Source: Brachionus plicatilis | Lineage: Eukaryota; Rotifera; Eurotatoria; Ploima; Brachionidae | Reading direction: 5' to 3' | Assembly: GCA_010279815.1 (NCBI GenBank) | Contig: QEOQ01000378.1 | Location: 359,168-423,167 of the forward strand | Length of the DNA stretch: 64,000 nucleotides | In this document: piece after piece, positions 48,960 to 60,112 of the stretch | How positions within the stretch are numbered: position 1 is the first letter of the stretch | Layout: every line of letters begins with the position of its first letter | Made by a program: the position numbers and the translations under genes | Notes under the pieces: model-generated | Databases searched by the model: none | Told to the model about the DNA's origin: nothing | What the model saw: only the letters and a program-made list of their open reading frames with translations

Positions 48960-49319
48960 ATGTTGATTAATCAAGTTAATTTTAATTTCGCAAAGCTTTT
49001 GAAATTAAACAGAAAATGTAGTCAAGTTAAACAATGCAAAATCAACATAAGTGAACAATTGTTCTTAACATTCAAGAGAAAATACCGCTTATCAACCCGT
49101 TACAAACCAGTCCCTGTTTTTTTAACGGATTAAAATATTATTGATCAGAGATTTTTTTATGAAGAAGATTTTAATCAAATTGATATTAAAACTTTCAAAA
49201 TTAATATTTCAAAAAGTAAAAGTTTAAAAATTTTAAACAAAAATTTAGAAGAAGAAATTGTAAAAGGCGCCGCAACTTTTGGTTTTCGGTTTAATGTTAA
49301 TAAATGTAAAAATATATAA
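48960..49319 (+). pseudogene. Unidentified 119-codon frame with one stop
   Basis: From an ATG it reads QVNFNFAKLLKLNRKCSQVK ... FKRKYRLSTRYKPVPVFL, meets TAA at 49131, and goes on in the same frame with FFYEEDFNQIDIKTFKINIS ... LEEEIVKGAATFGFRFNV to a second TAA. The residue composition is protein-like across the whole. Likely a decayed gene or transposon ORF. I do not recognise it. Confidence 0.4.
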
Positions 49320-49765
49320 CTCTTTTTATTTTTATAGATTTTTGTAATTTTTTTTGTATTAGTTTAATAATGGTTTTGTAATAGTTTCTTTTTTTTATTT
49401 TTTTGCATAATTTTTTGTTTCTTTTTTTTTAGCCAATAAAATTTGACCACTTTTTTTCAAAAAAAAATCATATTTTCAATGTGTTCGACTTGATATGCTT
49501 TAAACTGTGAAACATTCACATTGAAGCATTCGTCAGTATCTATAATGCATTTATTTTGAATTTTTGGTCCATATACATTCGAATTCATAGAATGTATGAA
49601 GTAATAATGTATAAAAAGTGTTTTGGAATGAATTTAAGCAAAAAAGGAACCATCTGATAAAAAAGAAAAGCTTTAAGGTCGGTTGATTTAAAACTAATCT
49701 TCTCGTCAATAAAAGTATTTAGCGTTTTTGTTTGTTTTGTTTTCTGAAATTTTCTTTAGTTTTTT

Positions 49766-51269
49766 AAGCTAAAAATATTCCCATCATTTAGATGTGCGAT
49801 TTCGTATTCAATTATTATCATCTTCATAGTCCGAAGAATCTGTGACTTCTTGTTCAGCGTTTTCTTCAAGGATTGATAAATTATGATAGTTATTGAGAAA
49901 ATGTTCGCATTCATTATCAAGAAGACCGGGCTGAATAGATGAACATGGTTCTTTCTGATAGCAGTTTCTTTTTAATTGCGAATCATGAACAAAAGTCCAA
50001 TCAGATCATAGGATCTTTTTGCTAGATATCAAACTGCTGCTTCATTTGTTCAGCGTACCTCTTGTGTTGCTGTTGAGCCAATTGATGGCATTTTTGGCGA
50101 TCATCATAATTTGAGTCTATGATCGGTAGTCCTGATGTCCAGGCGTAGCCGAAGAGCAGAATATTGGGGGGAAATCCCTGTAGTTGTATGTGGCGTGTCG
50201 TGGTAGCTGGACAAAAATTCATTCAGCAGTGTGTCGGGGTTGCGCTTTTCTAGCTTTGATATCTTTAACACCCTCTTCAATTTTCTGATCACATTCTCAG
50301 TGATGGCATTTTCTCTTGGCCAGTATGGTGTGATCGAAACCCAATTGTTCGTACTCTTAGCATTCTCATTTTGCTGAAGAGTTTCCTTTGCACTGGTTCC
50401 ACTGTATCGAAAGCTACTTACGAATGCGAGATACACTTACCCACTTTGAATAATCGCAGCTGTTGACTAACCAATAATCCCCGTTTGTCATCTGAAAAAG
50501 TCTGCTGAGTTTCTGCCATGACCCAGCAGGTAGCTCCGACGGCTGTAATGGCTCAAATGTGCGCTTAGAAACTATGACTTTGAATTCTGGACAGTTTTTG
50601 ACTGACTCTTCCACTTGCCTGTCTATTTCTGGGTACCATACTCGAGATCTTATGAATCGCTTTGTTTTAATTATCCCTTTTTGTCCCATGTGAGAGAAAT
50701 CACATAACATTTAGTTCAGAGAAAACATATATATATGTTTATATGCGTTAATCTTCTACTATAGCTTGAGACCTGTCTTATCACCGATGAGTTGGAATAG
50801 TGTCTATAGTTCTTCGTCCAACTTTGTCTCGAAACGAACTTGATCAAGCGTAAAGGCGTATGGTAGATTGAGACTTGTGACAGCGTTGATAAAGCCTTCG
50901 TTTTTAATGCTGGCCCTTATTTCAAGGAACTCAATCTTTAGTTTTGTTTCTGATGCCTAGAAAAGTAGTCAGCGATGTTTGAACCTCCCGTTATATGAAC
51001 TATAATGAAGTCGAATTGAGACATGCGTAGTGTTAGCGGTGCTATTATGTTAGGTTGTCTTGATTTTGTGTTGATATAAATCATCTTACCGCTTGGTTAT
51101 CTCTTTCTTTCATAAATGGCCTTCCGAGAATAAAAAATTTAATTAATTTTTCGTTTATTTTGTCCAATTTTTTTTTGTAAGGGAGAATTGGATTGAATTT
51201 ATATTCATTAGTGGTTTTCTGAATCCTTTCATCAGGTTCATCTTCGCTATCGCAATTAGTTGCTGTCAC
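49766..51269 (-). mobile_element. Ty3/gypsy retrotransposon pol relic
   Basis: Minus-strand order matches gypsy pol. The RNase H end/linker reads PLTLRMSQFDFIIVHITGGS and NIADYFSRH (about 50950-51060). A degenerate integrase zinc-binding region follows (SHMGQKGIIKTKRF ... VWYPEIDRQVEESVKNCPEF), with one His and one Cys lost. The integrase core comes next (GSWQKLSRLF; TPYWPRENAITENVIRKLKR with the last catalytic Glu; SYHDTPHTTTGISP). The C-terminal tail is acidic (SDYEDDNN). Frames are broken by stops and shifts, so it is inactive. The frame at 51081-51269 probably precedes it but is not identifiable alone. Confidence 0.75.
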
Positions 51270-52535
51270 GCTACCCTCGGTCTATCTATGAATTTCGAGT
51301 AATATCATGTTTAGATTTTAAATGATATTCCAAATATGTTGTTGAATTATCATGCTATCCTGAAAATTGACACAAATTACAATTATTACAATTATTAATT
51401 CATTATCTAAGGTAAAATGCTGTCAAGTCCATGACTTTGTTTCTCTCTTTCTTTTTTTAAAAGTCGAATTATCTACCATTTAGAGAGTATTTTTAAACAC
51501 TTTGATTTTTGTTTGCTCTCAAAAATAATTTAAGAAATGAAAAATAATCAAAAATTCAAAATCGCACATTTTTTAAAATTAAAAACTTTTTTATCTTTTC
51601 TATTCAAAAAATTTAAATTTTTAAAATTTAACAAAAAAAAATTTTCGATCCAATAATTTCCAAAAAATTTCGATAAAAAAGTTAATATCGAAACATTAGA
51701 AAACAAAACTAAACAAACAAAAAGATTCATCTTTGATTAGTCTAAATCATTATAATAAATTTCCGAAAAAAATTATTAAATCAAATATTTATCTTTTCGA
51801 TTAAAATTTTTCGAAAAATTAAATTTTTTTTTTCGATAAACAAGAAATGTTTTGATGCGGAACCATACTCCAAATATCTTGGTAAGGTTGAAATTCTAAT
51901 GAATAGAATTATATATTTTGCTTAATATCCTATATCTTAGCCGAACCTCGAGTTTCTCCGTTTTTTATTCTAGAAATATTATTTTCTAGCTATCTTTTTT
52001 TTTTATATTTATAATTTTTAACATGTCTGACTGAGATATCTAACACTTTGTTGAAGTCTTTTATTAAGACATTGTATTTTTCAAATTATTTTATTTATCA
52101 GAAAAAAATGAATTTTAGTTCTATTTTTATTTGAATTTCACCACACAAAAATTTAACCATTTAAATTCTTTCTAAACATGAAGGCTATTTTCATATAATT
52201 CTGGTTGCGTTAATTTTTAAAGTACTCGTATAGAAAAGGGTATTTATTTTTTTTTTTCTGACAAAAATTCAATCTTATCAGAATGCTAAAATTCAAGTTT
52301 ATAAGTTGTGATTTCTTTTTTTTCCAGCCCTATAACAAAATTCAACTTCATTTTTTCCTTCAGACGAAATGCTCATTTGAAATTTTCGCTCAATTTTTGT
52401 GGATTTTCTTTTTAATTTAGGATCTATATGGATTTGAAAATGCATTTCTTCCTAAGAGCCACTTATTTTATCTCAAAAACGTTTTTCAGCCATCTCAGTA
52501 AATTTTTTCATTTCCTCTTTATTAGAATTTAAAAA
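51270..52535. other. AT-rich sequence, no gene seen
   Basis: Between the gypsy and hAT relics. Nothing supportable. Confidence 0.4.
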
Positions 52536-52539
52536 TTTT

Positions 52540-52866
52540 TTATACTTTGAATTCAAAAATTTTGCTAGTGCAAAATTTGAATTTCAAAAATTCCTTATTT
52601 GTCAATAAAAGAATCGATGAAATCTTCAAGATCTTTTTAAATTCAGTAGTTTGTTTTTTATCTATCACAATGAATTCAAATGATTTGTTTTTGATACTTA
52701 AAATACCAATTATCAGGATTAGGGTCGTTGTTTTTACACATGAAATCTTTTTAGTGATTTCAAAAAACTTCCTTAGAACTTTCAAACTCTCCTCAAGAAT
52801 CTCCGCTTCATTGGATTTGAGCTCAAGATTCTTATGCTTTGCATCTGGCGGGATCAGAATTTTTTA
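52540..52866 (-). pseudogene. hAT-like transposase fragment
   Basis: The minus strand reads LIPPDAKHKNLELKSNEAEI, then LEESLKVLRKFFEITKKIS and TTTLILIIGILSI. The pattern L..VL.PF...T..LS....TL.LIIP.L is common in hAT transposases (alpha-helical part of the catalytic domain). Only about 100 codons remain, with no zinc-finger or dimerisation domain. Confidence 0.4.
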
Positions 52867-53139
52867 AAATACTTTCCACCATCATATATGTACTAATCTA
52901 TCAAATTCCAACTTGCTTATCCTATTGAATTTTCTTTATTCTCACTCTCATTTTGATGCTTAAATAACTCTTCATTCATTGTTTTCGTATGTTTGTAAAT
53001 TGATGCTATTGAAGAATATTTAACTAATACCGCGGAAGACATTCTTAAATCTTGGAAATAATCTTGAAAGGTCTGTTCAAGTGTTTCATCAGATGTGTCA
53101 ATCGGAAGGTTTCAAAAAAGAGTTGAGATCCGTAGAAGC

Positions 53140-53645
53140 GGACACTTAACCGGCCAAATTTTTCAGAAACCGTGACCGTGTCGACGTAAGGCGGACAACA
53201 TTTACGGGCGAAACGGGCGGTCATTTGACCGATCAGCTTGGCTGTCAAAATTTGGACCGTATAAAAAACCGGTCAAAAATAAACGGGCGGTCATAAAACC
53301 GGCAATAAAACAAAATTTTGAGATAATTTAATATGCTTATTATTTTAAAAAAAACTAATTTTTTAATAAACAATATTAAATTCAAAAATTTAATAAAAAA
53401 AAAAAAAAAATTTTATTTAAAAATAAAATAAAAAAAAATAATTAGAAACTGGTTGGTACTTGTTGCTAGTTGAAAGTTGGCCAATCACCAACTCCCAACA
53501 AACAACCAATAACCAAATTCTCAGTTGGGGATTTTTGGTAGCTGGTGATTGGCATTGGCTAAAAACACATAACATACAAATCCCAGCGACCAAAAAGTAC
53601 CAACAACCATAAGAACCAGCAACGAACAGTTTCTATATTTTTTTT
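53140..53645. mobile_element. Non-autonomous element with CAAC/GTTG body, copy 2
   Basis: A G/C-rich head (cttaaccggccaaatttt, gaccgatcagcttggctgtc, acgggcggtcataaaaccgg) is followed by an A/T spacer, then ttggtacttgttgctagttg and accaactcccaacaaacaac with inverted (gttgg)/(ccaac) words. It matches the copy at 35101 in order and in the head sequence. Confidence 0.55.
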
Positions 53646-53776
53646 TTAATTTTGCATAAAATTTTTTTTAATTAAATTATTTTTTTTTAAATAATAAGCC
53701 AATTAAATTATCTTAAATTTTTTTCTTAAATTATTAAAGCCCAAATGTAATAAACATTAGCTCTATTTTTTCTGAA

Positions 53777-53795
53777 TTAGGGTTAGGGTTAGGGG
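53777..53795 (+). repeat. Interstitial TTAGGG tract (3 units)
   Basis: ttagggttagggttagggg stands in otherwise A/T-rich DNA. Confidence 0.9.
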
Positions 53796-54533
53796 TTTTA
53801 AAAGGAGAAAATGGAATTCTTTAATCAAATGATAAAGAAGTCCGCCCCAGAAATGTTGGTCAGCGAGAAAAGGTGTACAAATAAATAAAAATAAATAATT
53901 ATTTGAAAAATATTTATTAGAAAATAGCTAAAATTGTTAGGATTCTTACCAAATAATTATCTGAGATATATTTAACAGATAAATCTTTGACCATTTATTT
54001 TTTAAATATAAATAATTAAAAATTTTGGTAACTCAAAATTTTATATAAAATAAAAACTGTATAAATAATTATAAAAGAAAATTATTGAATTAAATTCTTA
54101 ATTTATTTAAATCGAATGTGGGAATTGGTTTATTTTTTCGAATTGTAGTCATATGCTGTGTGGAGATGAATAATGCTCCAGAAATTACAAAGAGCAATTT
54201 TTGGACGAGAGAGGGAAGATTGGTATGCCACACCTGCAGAACAGGACATTGGTGAAAATTAAGATACCCTTGGAGGCAAGCTTGATGGATAAGAGGAAGT
54301 GAGAAACAGAGTTGAAATGGAAAGAAGAAAAAAAAATAAAACAAAATGATTTTTTTTTTTAAAAAATGAAAATTAAAATTTTAAAATATTTTTGAAAATT
54401 TTGAAATTTATTTTAATTTTACTTTTTTAATTTGTTTTGAAAAATTATTAGCAAAATTAAGTTAGCTTTTTGTATTGTTTTGAAAATTGTCTTTTTTTTT
54501 AAATATTTGATGAAATTGAGGACAATTTCTTAT
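53796..54533. other. AT-rich sequence, unassigned
   Basis: A patch at 54110-54310 is less A/T-rich (gtcatatgctgtgtggagat) and might be retroelement coding debris ahead of the LTR-like sequence, but no frame is convincing. Confidence 0.3.
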
Positions 54534-54716
54534 CTAAGGAGGGAGGAATGTAGTATGGTGACGTGATCAGACTATAAATATTACTTGTTATTTCAAAAGA
54601 GAAAAAGTTGTTGTTATTTTTGTAAACTTGTTTTAAATAAAGTGTTTAACTAAATACTAAGCATATTATTCACACAGTCGGCCTGTAATACAATATCCAA
54701 TCATTTAAAAACTAGG
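54534..54716 (+). mobile_element. LTR-like sequence with polypurine tract
   Basis: A purine run (aaggagggaggaa) directly precedes tgtagtatggtgacgtgatc, then agactataaata (TATA-like) and aataaag. That is the usual layout of a polypurine tract and LTR start. The 3' boundary is uncertain. The piece at 12730 shares gatcagactataaata. Confidence 0.45.
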
Positions 54717-54725
54717 TTTAATGTC

Positions 54726-54985
54726 TAGCAAAAAGATCCTATGATCTGATTGGACTTTTGTTCATGATTCGCAATTAAAAAGAAACTGCTATCAGAAAGA
54801 ACCATGTTCATCTATTCAGCCCGGTCTTCTTGATAATGAATGCGAACATTTTCTCAATAACTATCATAATTTATCAATCCTTGAAGAAAACGCTGAACAA
54901 GAAGTCACAGATTCTTCGGACTATGAAGATGATAATAATTGAATACGAAATCGCACATCTAAATGATGGGAATATTTTTAGCTTA
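54726..54985 (+). repeat. Inverted copy of the gypsy pol tail
   Basis: Nearly identical, in reverse orientation, to 49766-50025, and encodes the same acidic tail (DNECEHFLNNYHNLSILEEN ... SDYEDDNN, stop). Confidence 0.85.
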
Positions 54986-55290
54986 AATAACAAGAAAACA
55001 AAACAGACTAAAACGGTTAAAATTGTCAGAAAGGTTGCGTCATGTTTGTTTATGACCAAAAATAGATATTGATATTTCCATATTCAGCATAACTCAACCT
55101 TCAAAATGAGTCGACATTTATCTACGGCTTTTCTAAATTAGCAATTAATGAATGTAAAAAATGTCAGTATTACTTCTGATTGCTGAGCATCAATTCAGAT
55201 ATATTCTTATTTGACCATAACAGCACATTTTTTATATGAAGGATTGAACCCAGAGTGTGTCTGTTTAACTCTTCGTTACGTTTTGAACGG

Positions 55291-55512
55291 TCATTCTTCG
55301 AAGAATCTTTCCAAAATAATCTTAACTATCCAAATATTTAGATCTCGAACGGATACCATGTATGGGACATATTTTGCACAATACATCAGTTTCTCCCGAC
55401 AAGATATGTTGCACGAGAAAAGTAATGAAATATGCTCTTTCAAAATTTTAACGTCGTTCGGGACTTCAAGAGAGATACATTTTCTCTTTTTGCCAACATG
55501 CTTTTCATTCAT
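55291..55512 (-). other. Possible transposase HTH fragment (CENP-B/Tigger-like)
   Basis: KRKCISLEVPNDVKILKE resembles the KRK..LSLE.K..IL.E start of CENP-B-type helix-turn-helix domains of pogo/Tigger transposases. The remainder does not match well, so this is tentative. Confidence 0.22.
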
Positions 55513-55544
55513 TTTTATTAATTTGAATTTTTAGATAAACAATA

Positions 55545-55710
55545 ATATCTATTTTTATTTATTTGTTTTCTGTATTGAGCTAAAGATCCTTCAGAATAAG
55601 TTAAAAAGTAAAATAAAAAAAAAAAAAAAAAAAAATTAAATAAAAATAAAATTAAAGTTAATAAAATGAGATAAAAAAAAGAATCAAAATAAAGTAAATA
55701 GGCTAGAAAA
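55545..55710. repeat. Dispersed T-rich/core/A-rich short repeat, copy 6
   Basis: The core ctgtattgagctaaagatcc plus ttcagaataag is followed by a long A-rich tail. Very close to the copy at 63811. Confidence 0.5.
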
Positions 55711-55798
55711 TATAAAAGTTGAACATATATTGAAAAAGTTGAACGTATAAAAGACATGAATTGTAAAAGATTGTTACATGTTGCACATGTTTAATAGT

Positions 55799-56008
55799 TC
55801 AAGTTTCAGTAAAAAAAGAAGAAAAAGTAAGGTAGCAATTACACAATGGAGTTGGGTATTCAATATATCTTGATTCGAAACCTTCTTTGAATTCCCTCAC
55901 TAGTCTCACAACCAATGGAATAGAATGACTCAGTCCTGTCCCAACATATCTCTCACTCAATTCAAATAACCGATTCGAGACTGTTAGTAATTTTATTATA
56001 TGCCTCAT
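55799..56008 (-). other. Possible hAT transposase fragment
   Basis: LLTVSNRLFELSERYVGTGL and SIPLVVRLVREFKE resemble the T..LS......IP....L block of hAT transposases. No other domain is adjacent. Confidence 0.28.
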
Positions 56009-56148
56009 GATGCACGATATTGGAGGGAGTATAATAAATAAGTAATTGTAAAATATTTATTTACTATTTTTTATTATCAAGGTGCTAATTAATTGATGCC
56101 ATTTTTTTAAAATTCGTCAAATAAAGGTTTTTTTCATAAGAAAAGTAT

Positions 56149-57229
56149 TACCGTAAACTCTTGTTTACTACCTCATGGAGTTCAAATAAAAAGGTGGGGG
56201 GGTTGTAATTTAAAAAGTAAATTTCTAGTAAAGTATTTGGTCAAATTTAACGACATGTATATACCGACATATCGTCAAATAATCTTTTTAATGTTATAAG
56301 ACCCTGTCGTTAATTCTAGATACCCATATATAACGACATGTCGTTAAAATCGAGCAATTACGTTATAGGTATTTTAAGATTGAAAAAATTAGAAACCCGG
56401 GGTAAAAAAAAATTATTTATTAATTTAAATGGGCTTATAATATAAAATGCATATTTTTTAAATAAGCTTATAATGAAAAATTCATAGTCTTTGAAAATTG
56501 ATTCTACACAGAAAAAATAGAAAAAAGTACTAAAATAATTGATTAATTTTTGGTGAACTTACAAATTGCATTTTTATTCATTCAGAGATTCAGTAAAATA
56601 ATTAAAATAGAATAAAAAAAAAATCAGGTACAGTCAAAACTCTTTTATCCGGAACGCTCGGGACTTAAAAAAAACAACTACGGATTAAATTTTACGAACA
56701 AGTTTTAATACGTAATTTTGAGTTTTGGACAAGTTTTACGATTAAAAGAGTAAAATAATTTAAGAACGTTTAACGTAATACCAAAGATGAAGAGCTTTCT
56801 CTAATTAATGATACATAGAAAAATAAAAAAAAAATATAAAGAAGTTCTTTTTATTCAAATTTTTGGTGTGTTTACACTTTTTACAAATGATCTGTTTTAA
56901 AGTCTTAAGCATATGCAAAAATGATATAAGAATGATGAAATAATGATCACGGGTGTGCAATTTTTTTAAAATTTTAAGCTCATGGGTGTGTATTATTTTG
57001 AAAATTTCAATCCCATGAGACTATAAAAATTTTTTTATAATACACACTGGGGTTATGATGAAATTCAGCTAAACTTCATATAAGTATTTCAAAGTTTTTT
57101 AAATTAAAATCCCGGGGTTATAATGAAACTTTTTTTGAAAAACCCAGGGCTTCTAGTATATATTATGGTGGTGGGGCAATAGCTAAAACCATACTTGTAC
57201 CCCGGGGTAGTAAACAAGAGTTTACGGTA
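56149..57229. mobile_element. Terminal-inverted-repeat element, 1.08 kb
   Basis: Perfect 24-bp inverted ends (taccgtaaactcttgtttac + tacc at 56149-56172; complement at 57206-57229). The interior has repeated cccggggt and catgggtgtg motifs and a second possible terminus (cagtcaaaactcttttatcc at 56633). No transposase inside. Confidence 0.7.
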
Positions 57230-57339
57230 CTCGGTTTTTTTTTATTAGTTCGTTTTATCGGGATTTCGTTATAAAGAGGTTCGTTGTATCAAAGAAAATT
57301 AGCAATCTTTTTCATTGAGATATATTTTTTCTGTACTAT

Positions 57340-57480
57340 ATATTAATTTTTTTGTACCATAAAAACACTGTTCTTAGAATATTTTTTTTGTGTACTATAT
57401 CTTTACGGAGTGTACCATAAAAATGATGATTCTGTACTAAGAAATTATCTTTTACTGTACCAAGAAATTACTTTTAAATA
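57340..57480. repeat. Degenerate GTACCATAAAAA array, left flank of SWIM gene
   Basis: The words tttttgtaccataaaaa, tgtactatat and ctgtaccaagaaatta recur about every 20-40 bases. The complementary words flank the other side of the SWIM frame. Confidence 0.55.
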
Positions 57481-57605
57481 TTTTTAAATTTATTGAAAAT
57501 AAACGAACTTAAATTATACAGCACATAAAAAATAGTTTTTTAATCAAAGTAACGATTAACAGGAAATACAATTAAAATAATAAAAAATACAAATACATAA
57601 AGTTT

Positions 57606-58364
57606 TTAAATCTTTCTTGGTCTTAAGACTCTATATGATTTTGATGCTTCTTTAGGTGCATTTTCTTTATTACTTGTAATAGATTTAGTTGCTTTTTTCT
57701 TACTTTTATCATAATTTAAACCCAAAGTGGGTTTAAAAACCAAATGGTCTTTATTAACATGGTCATTTAAATAAGTAAAATTATCAGTATGAAATGACGA
57801 TTCTACGAGATTGGTGACTTCAGCAAGAACAAGTAATACTTCCGAGGCTTGTTGTTGTGGTGATTGTGGCGTTGGTTTTGGTGATGGTGGCAATGGTTGT
57901 GGTGATGGTGGTAGTGGCTGTGGATTTAAATCAAAAGCAGCTATATATCTTTCCTCTTCTGTTGTCAACTCATTCTCATCTTCTTCGTCGTCATTTTCAT
58001 AATCTAATTCTGTTAATTTAGCATCATCATTTTGAAAGAATAAAGCAGCTTTTGCTTTTTGTGGTCGCCCACGCTTTCTCTTTTGACCAATAGGAACAGT
58101 TTTAGCCTCATTAGGTATAATTTTTAAACCTTTAATAGATGCTTTGCCAATAATATGTTTACACATTTTAAATTTGAAATTACTAGGACAAGAACAACTT
58201 GCTGTTCTCCAAGTATCTTCAGATGCATTTAAAGGAAAAGATACTTTCCAAATACCAAAACAAACACTTGTAAAGTCATTAAAATCTTTAAAATTAGCCG
58301 AATCGAATGCCTGTCTATATGCTTTTACTTCTTCTTTTGTTAATTCAGTCTTAGAGTCTGTTGT
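57606..58364 (-). CDS. SWIM/AT-hook transposase C-terminal remnant (MULE-like), 252 codons
   Basis: The open minus-strand frame begins after a stop at 58365 (no Met until residue 67). It has EEVKAYRQAFDSANFKDF, then a SWIM zinc-binding signature (ASCSCPSNFKFKMCKHIIG; C-x-C...C-x-H), then a basic AT-hook-like QKRKRGRPQKAKAALFF, an acidic run, Pro-rich PLPPSPQPLPPSP and a basic end SYRVLRPRKI. SWIM domains close the transposases of Mutator-like elements. The catalytic DDE part is missing, so it is 5'-truncated or spread over lost exons. It is flanked on both sides by GGTACAAA-type repeat arrays. It could also be a domesticated SWIM protein. The frame has no stops over 250 codons. Confidence 0.6.
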   Translation of the reverse strand, partial: TTDSKTELTKEEVKAYRQAFDSANFKDFNDFTSVCFGIWKVSFPLNASEDTWRTASCSCPSNFKFKMCKHIIGKASIKGLKIIPNEAKTVPIGQKRKRGRPQKAKAALFFQNDDAKLTELDYENDDEEDENELTTEEERYIAAFDLNPQPLPPSPQPLPPSPKPTPQSPQQQASEVLLVLAEVTNLVESSFHTDNFTYLNDHVNKDHLVFKPTLGLNYDKSKKKATKSITSNKENAPKEASKSYRVLRPRKI

Positions 58365-58399
58365 TTATTTTTTGTCACGTTACTATTTAGACTTTGAAC

Positions 58400-58640
58400 A
58401 AACAATTAAATGTTCAGTACAAAAAATTAATGTCTGGTACACAAAAAATTATTTCTGGTACAAAACATTTAATTTCTCGTACAAAAGATTTAATTTATGG
58501 TACAAAATAGTGAAACGTAGAGTTATGGTCTCAATGATTAAAATAAAGTACTAATCATTAATTCATGGTACAAAAGATTAATTTAAGGTACAAATACATT
58601 GATTTTATGGTACAAAAAAATTAATTTATGGTACAGAAAA
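58400..58640. repeat. Degenerate TTATGGTACAAAA array, right flank of SWIM gene
   Basis: About ten words such as tttaatttatggtacaaaa at roughly 20-30 base spacing, in inverse orientation to the array at 57340-57480. Next to it, gttcgttatacggaggatcg resembles gttcgttgtatc at 57281. Confidence 0.6.
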
Positions 58641-58819
58641 ATTGACATCCTTTTTCCTTTATAAAAAATCGGTTCCTGGATTCTTATTCGTCATATAGAG
58701 TATTTCGTTAAATGGGGGTTCGTTATACGGAGGATCGACTGTATTGCAATAAACTATTTAACAACTATCCTTGTTAACTACAAGTGTGAAAAAAAAATAA
58801 AAAATAAAAAAAAAATACT

Positions 58820-58825
58820 TTTATT
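58820..58825 (-). promoter_or_regulatory. Polyadenylation signal for the TARP-like gene
   Basis: AATAAA on the minus strand about 40 bases past the stop codon. Confidence 0.45.
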
Positions 58826-58865
58826 TGATAAAATACAAAACTAATCTAGAAAATAAAAAAAAAAC

Positions 58866-60112
58866 TTAGACCGACGTGGTTCTTTTAAAGTCGCGTCTTT
58901 TTTGAGCGCACACTCGAACTCTCGCTTTTGATGGCGAGTCAAATTTAGATCCCAGCATTTGCATATTATTATACGGACTTTGAGTCAACAAATGTCTGCT
59001 GGCGGAATGGTTCACATAATCGATTCGACTTGGCCGCATCGACACACCACATACATGTTCATTTGGCACCACTACAGCGTGTCGATAGTCTGCGTCATTC
59101 AGCAAAGTGTTCAATTCATAGGGAGACTGGGCGTAAAAATAAGCGTCAGTGAGCGACTTGTTCTTTTGAAGCAGAGGCTTATTTAGCCGAATTGGCGGGC
59201 CTCGATTCACCAAGATGCGTCTATCGCTGGGCTTCATCTTGTACTCGTGTTTGGCTGTCTGTATTCGAATTTTATTGCTGGGTGGCGAGACCGGAGCTCT
59301 GAATGGATTTTGAGTGGGCGCAGGAGGCAGCATTTCTTTGTCCAGCTTGTAGAATTTGAACTTGAGCTCGTTTTCGTCGAGCTGCCGGTTGGAGAGCGTG
59401 TTGACTTTGGTCTGGTATTCGGAGGTGAGCGAAGAGGACGATTCGGTTAGATGAGAAGTCGAGGAAGAACTGCAGTGATGAGAGGACTCGGTCAGAGAAG
59501 ACTCGTCGATGTTTTTTGCCGATGTGGCCAAAAAGTTTCCATTCCTTGACACTATTTTATTCTTTCTGACACCAGGCTTGTACCGAGTGGGTATTTGTTG
59601 GACCGGCGGCGGCTCGCTGTCCCCCACCACCTCCTCTGCATCGCTGATGATTCTTATCTCAGGCTTTTGGCCCACACGGTCTTCAATGTCGGAGGGTTTA
59701 ATTACCTGAGGAATGACTGGGAATTTTTTCGACACTGGGTTGTCGCTTGTTTGGAATCTGTACTTGCGGTGGTAGTCCACGTACCAGTATATGTTGCATA
59801 TGCCATTGAATTCTTGCATGAGAAAAGAGCCCACAGCAAAGATGAAGGAGTATCCGTAGTTGTAGACAAACGGTGATTCGTCATCCTTGGATTTGACTGC
59901 GGGCTGTTTGTTATCTACAGCGCCATTCACTGCCGCTATGAACACTATTAGGGCGGTCAATGAAGCAAGACCCGCGAATATGAACAAACACCCAGAGAGC
60001 AAGTATAAATAGTGAAGCTTTTGTCGGATATAGGCATAAGTGTGCAGAACAACTGATGTCAACATCAGAACCAGAGATATCGCCACTGGGACTATAGACA
60101 CGCCGACTTGTT
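58866..60112 (-). CDS. Voltage-dependent calcium channel gamma/TARP-like subunit, last exon (about 415 aa)
   Basis: Claudin-fold auxiliary subunit of calcium channels or AMPA-type glutamate receptors. After the acceptor attttatttttag, the exon encodes helix 2 (VSIVPVAISLVLMLTSVVL), helix 3 (YLYLLSGCLFIFAGLASLTA) and helix 4 with the family's YNYGYSFIFAVGSFLMQEFNG (stargazin-type YGWSFYFG.LSF...E). A long cytoplasmic tail (about 290 aa, Ser-rich near 230-255) ends FKRTTSV, a class I PDZ ligand like the TTPV of stargazin. Helix 1 and the GLW-type extracellular loop are in upstream exons, which I do not find before the window end, so the gene is partial here. The ATG near 60146 is intronic and is not the start. 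Gamma versus TARP role is not decidable. Confidence 0.8.

Noticed and set aside
58959..59884. Several plus-strand frames opposite the TARP-like exon
   Set aside because: Shadows of a conserved minus-strand coding exon.
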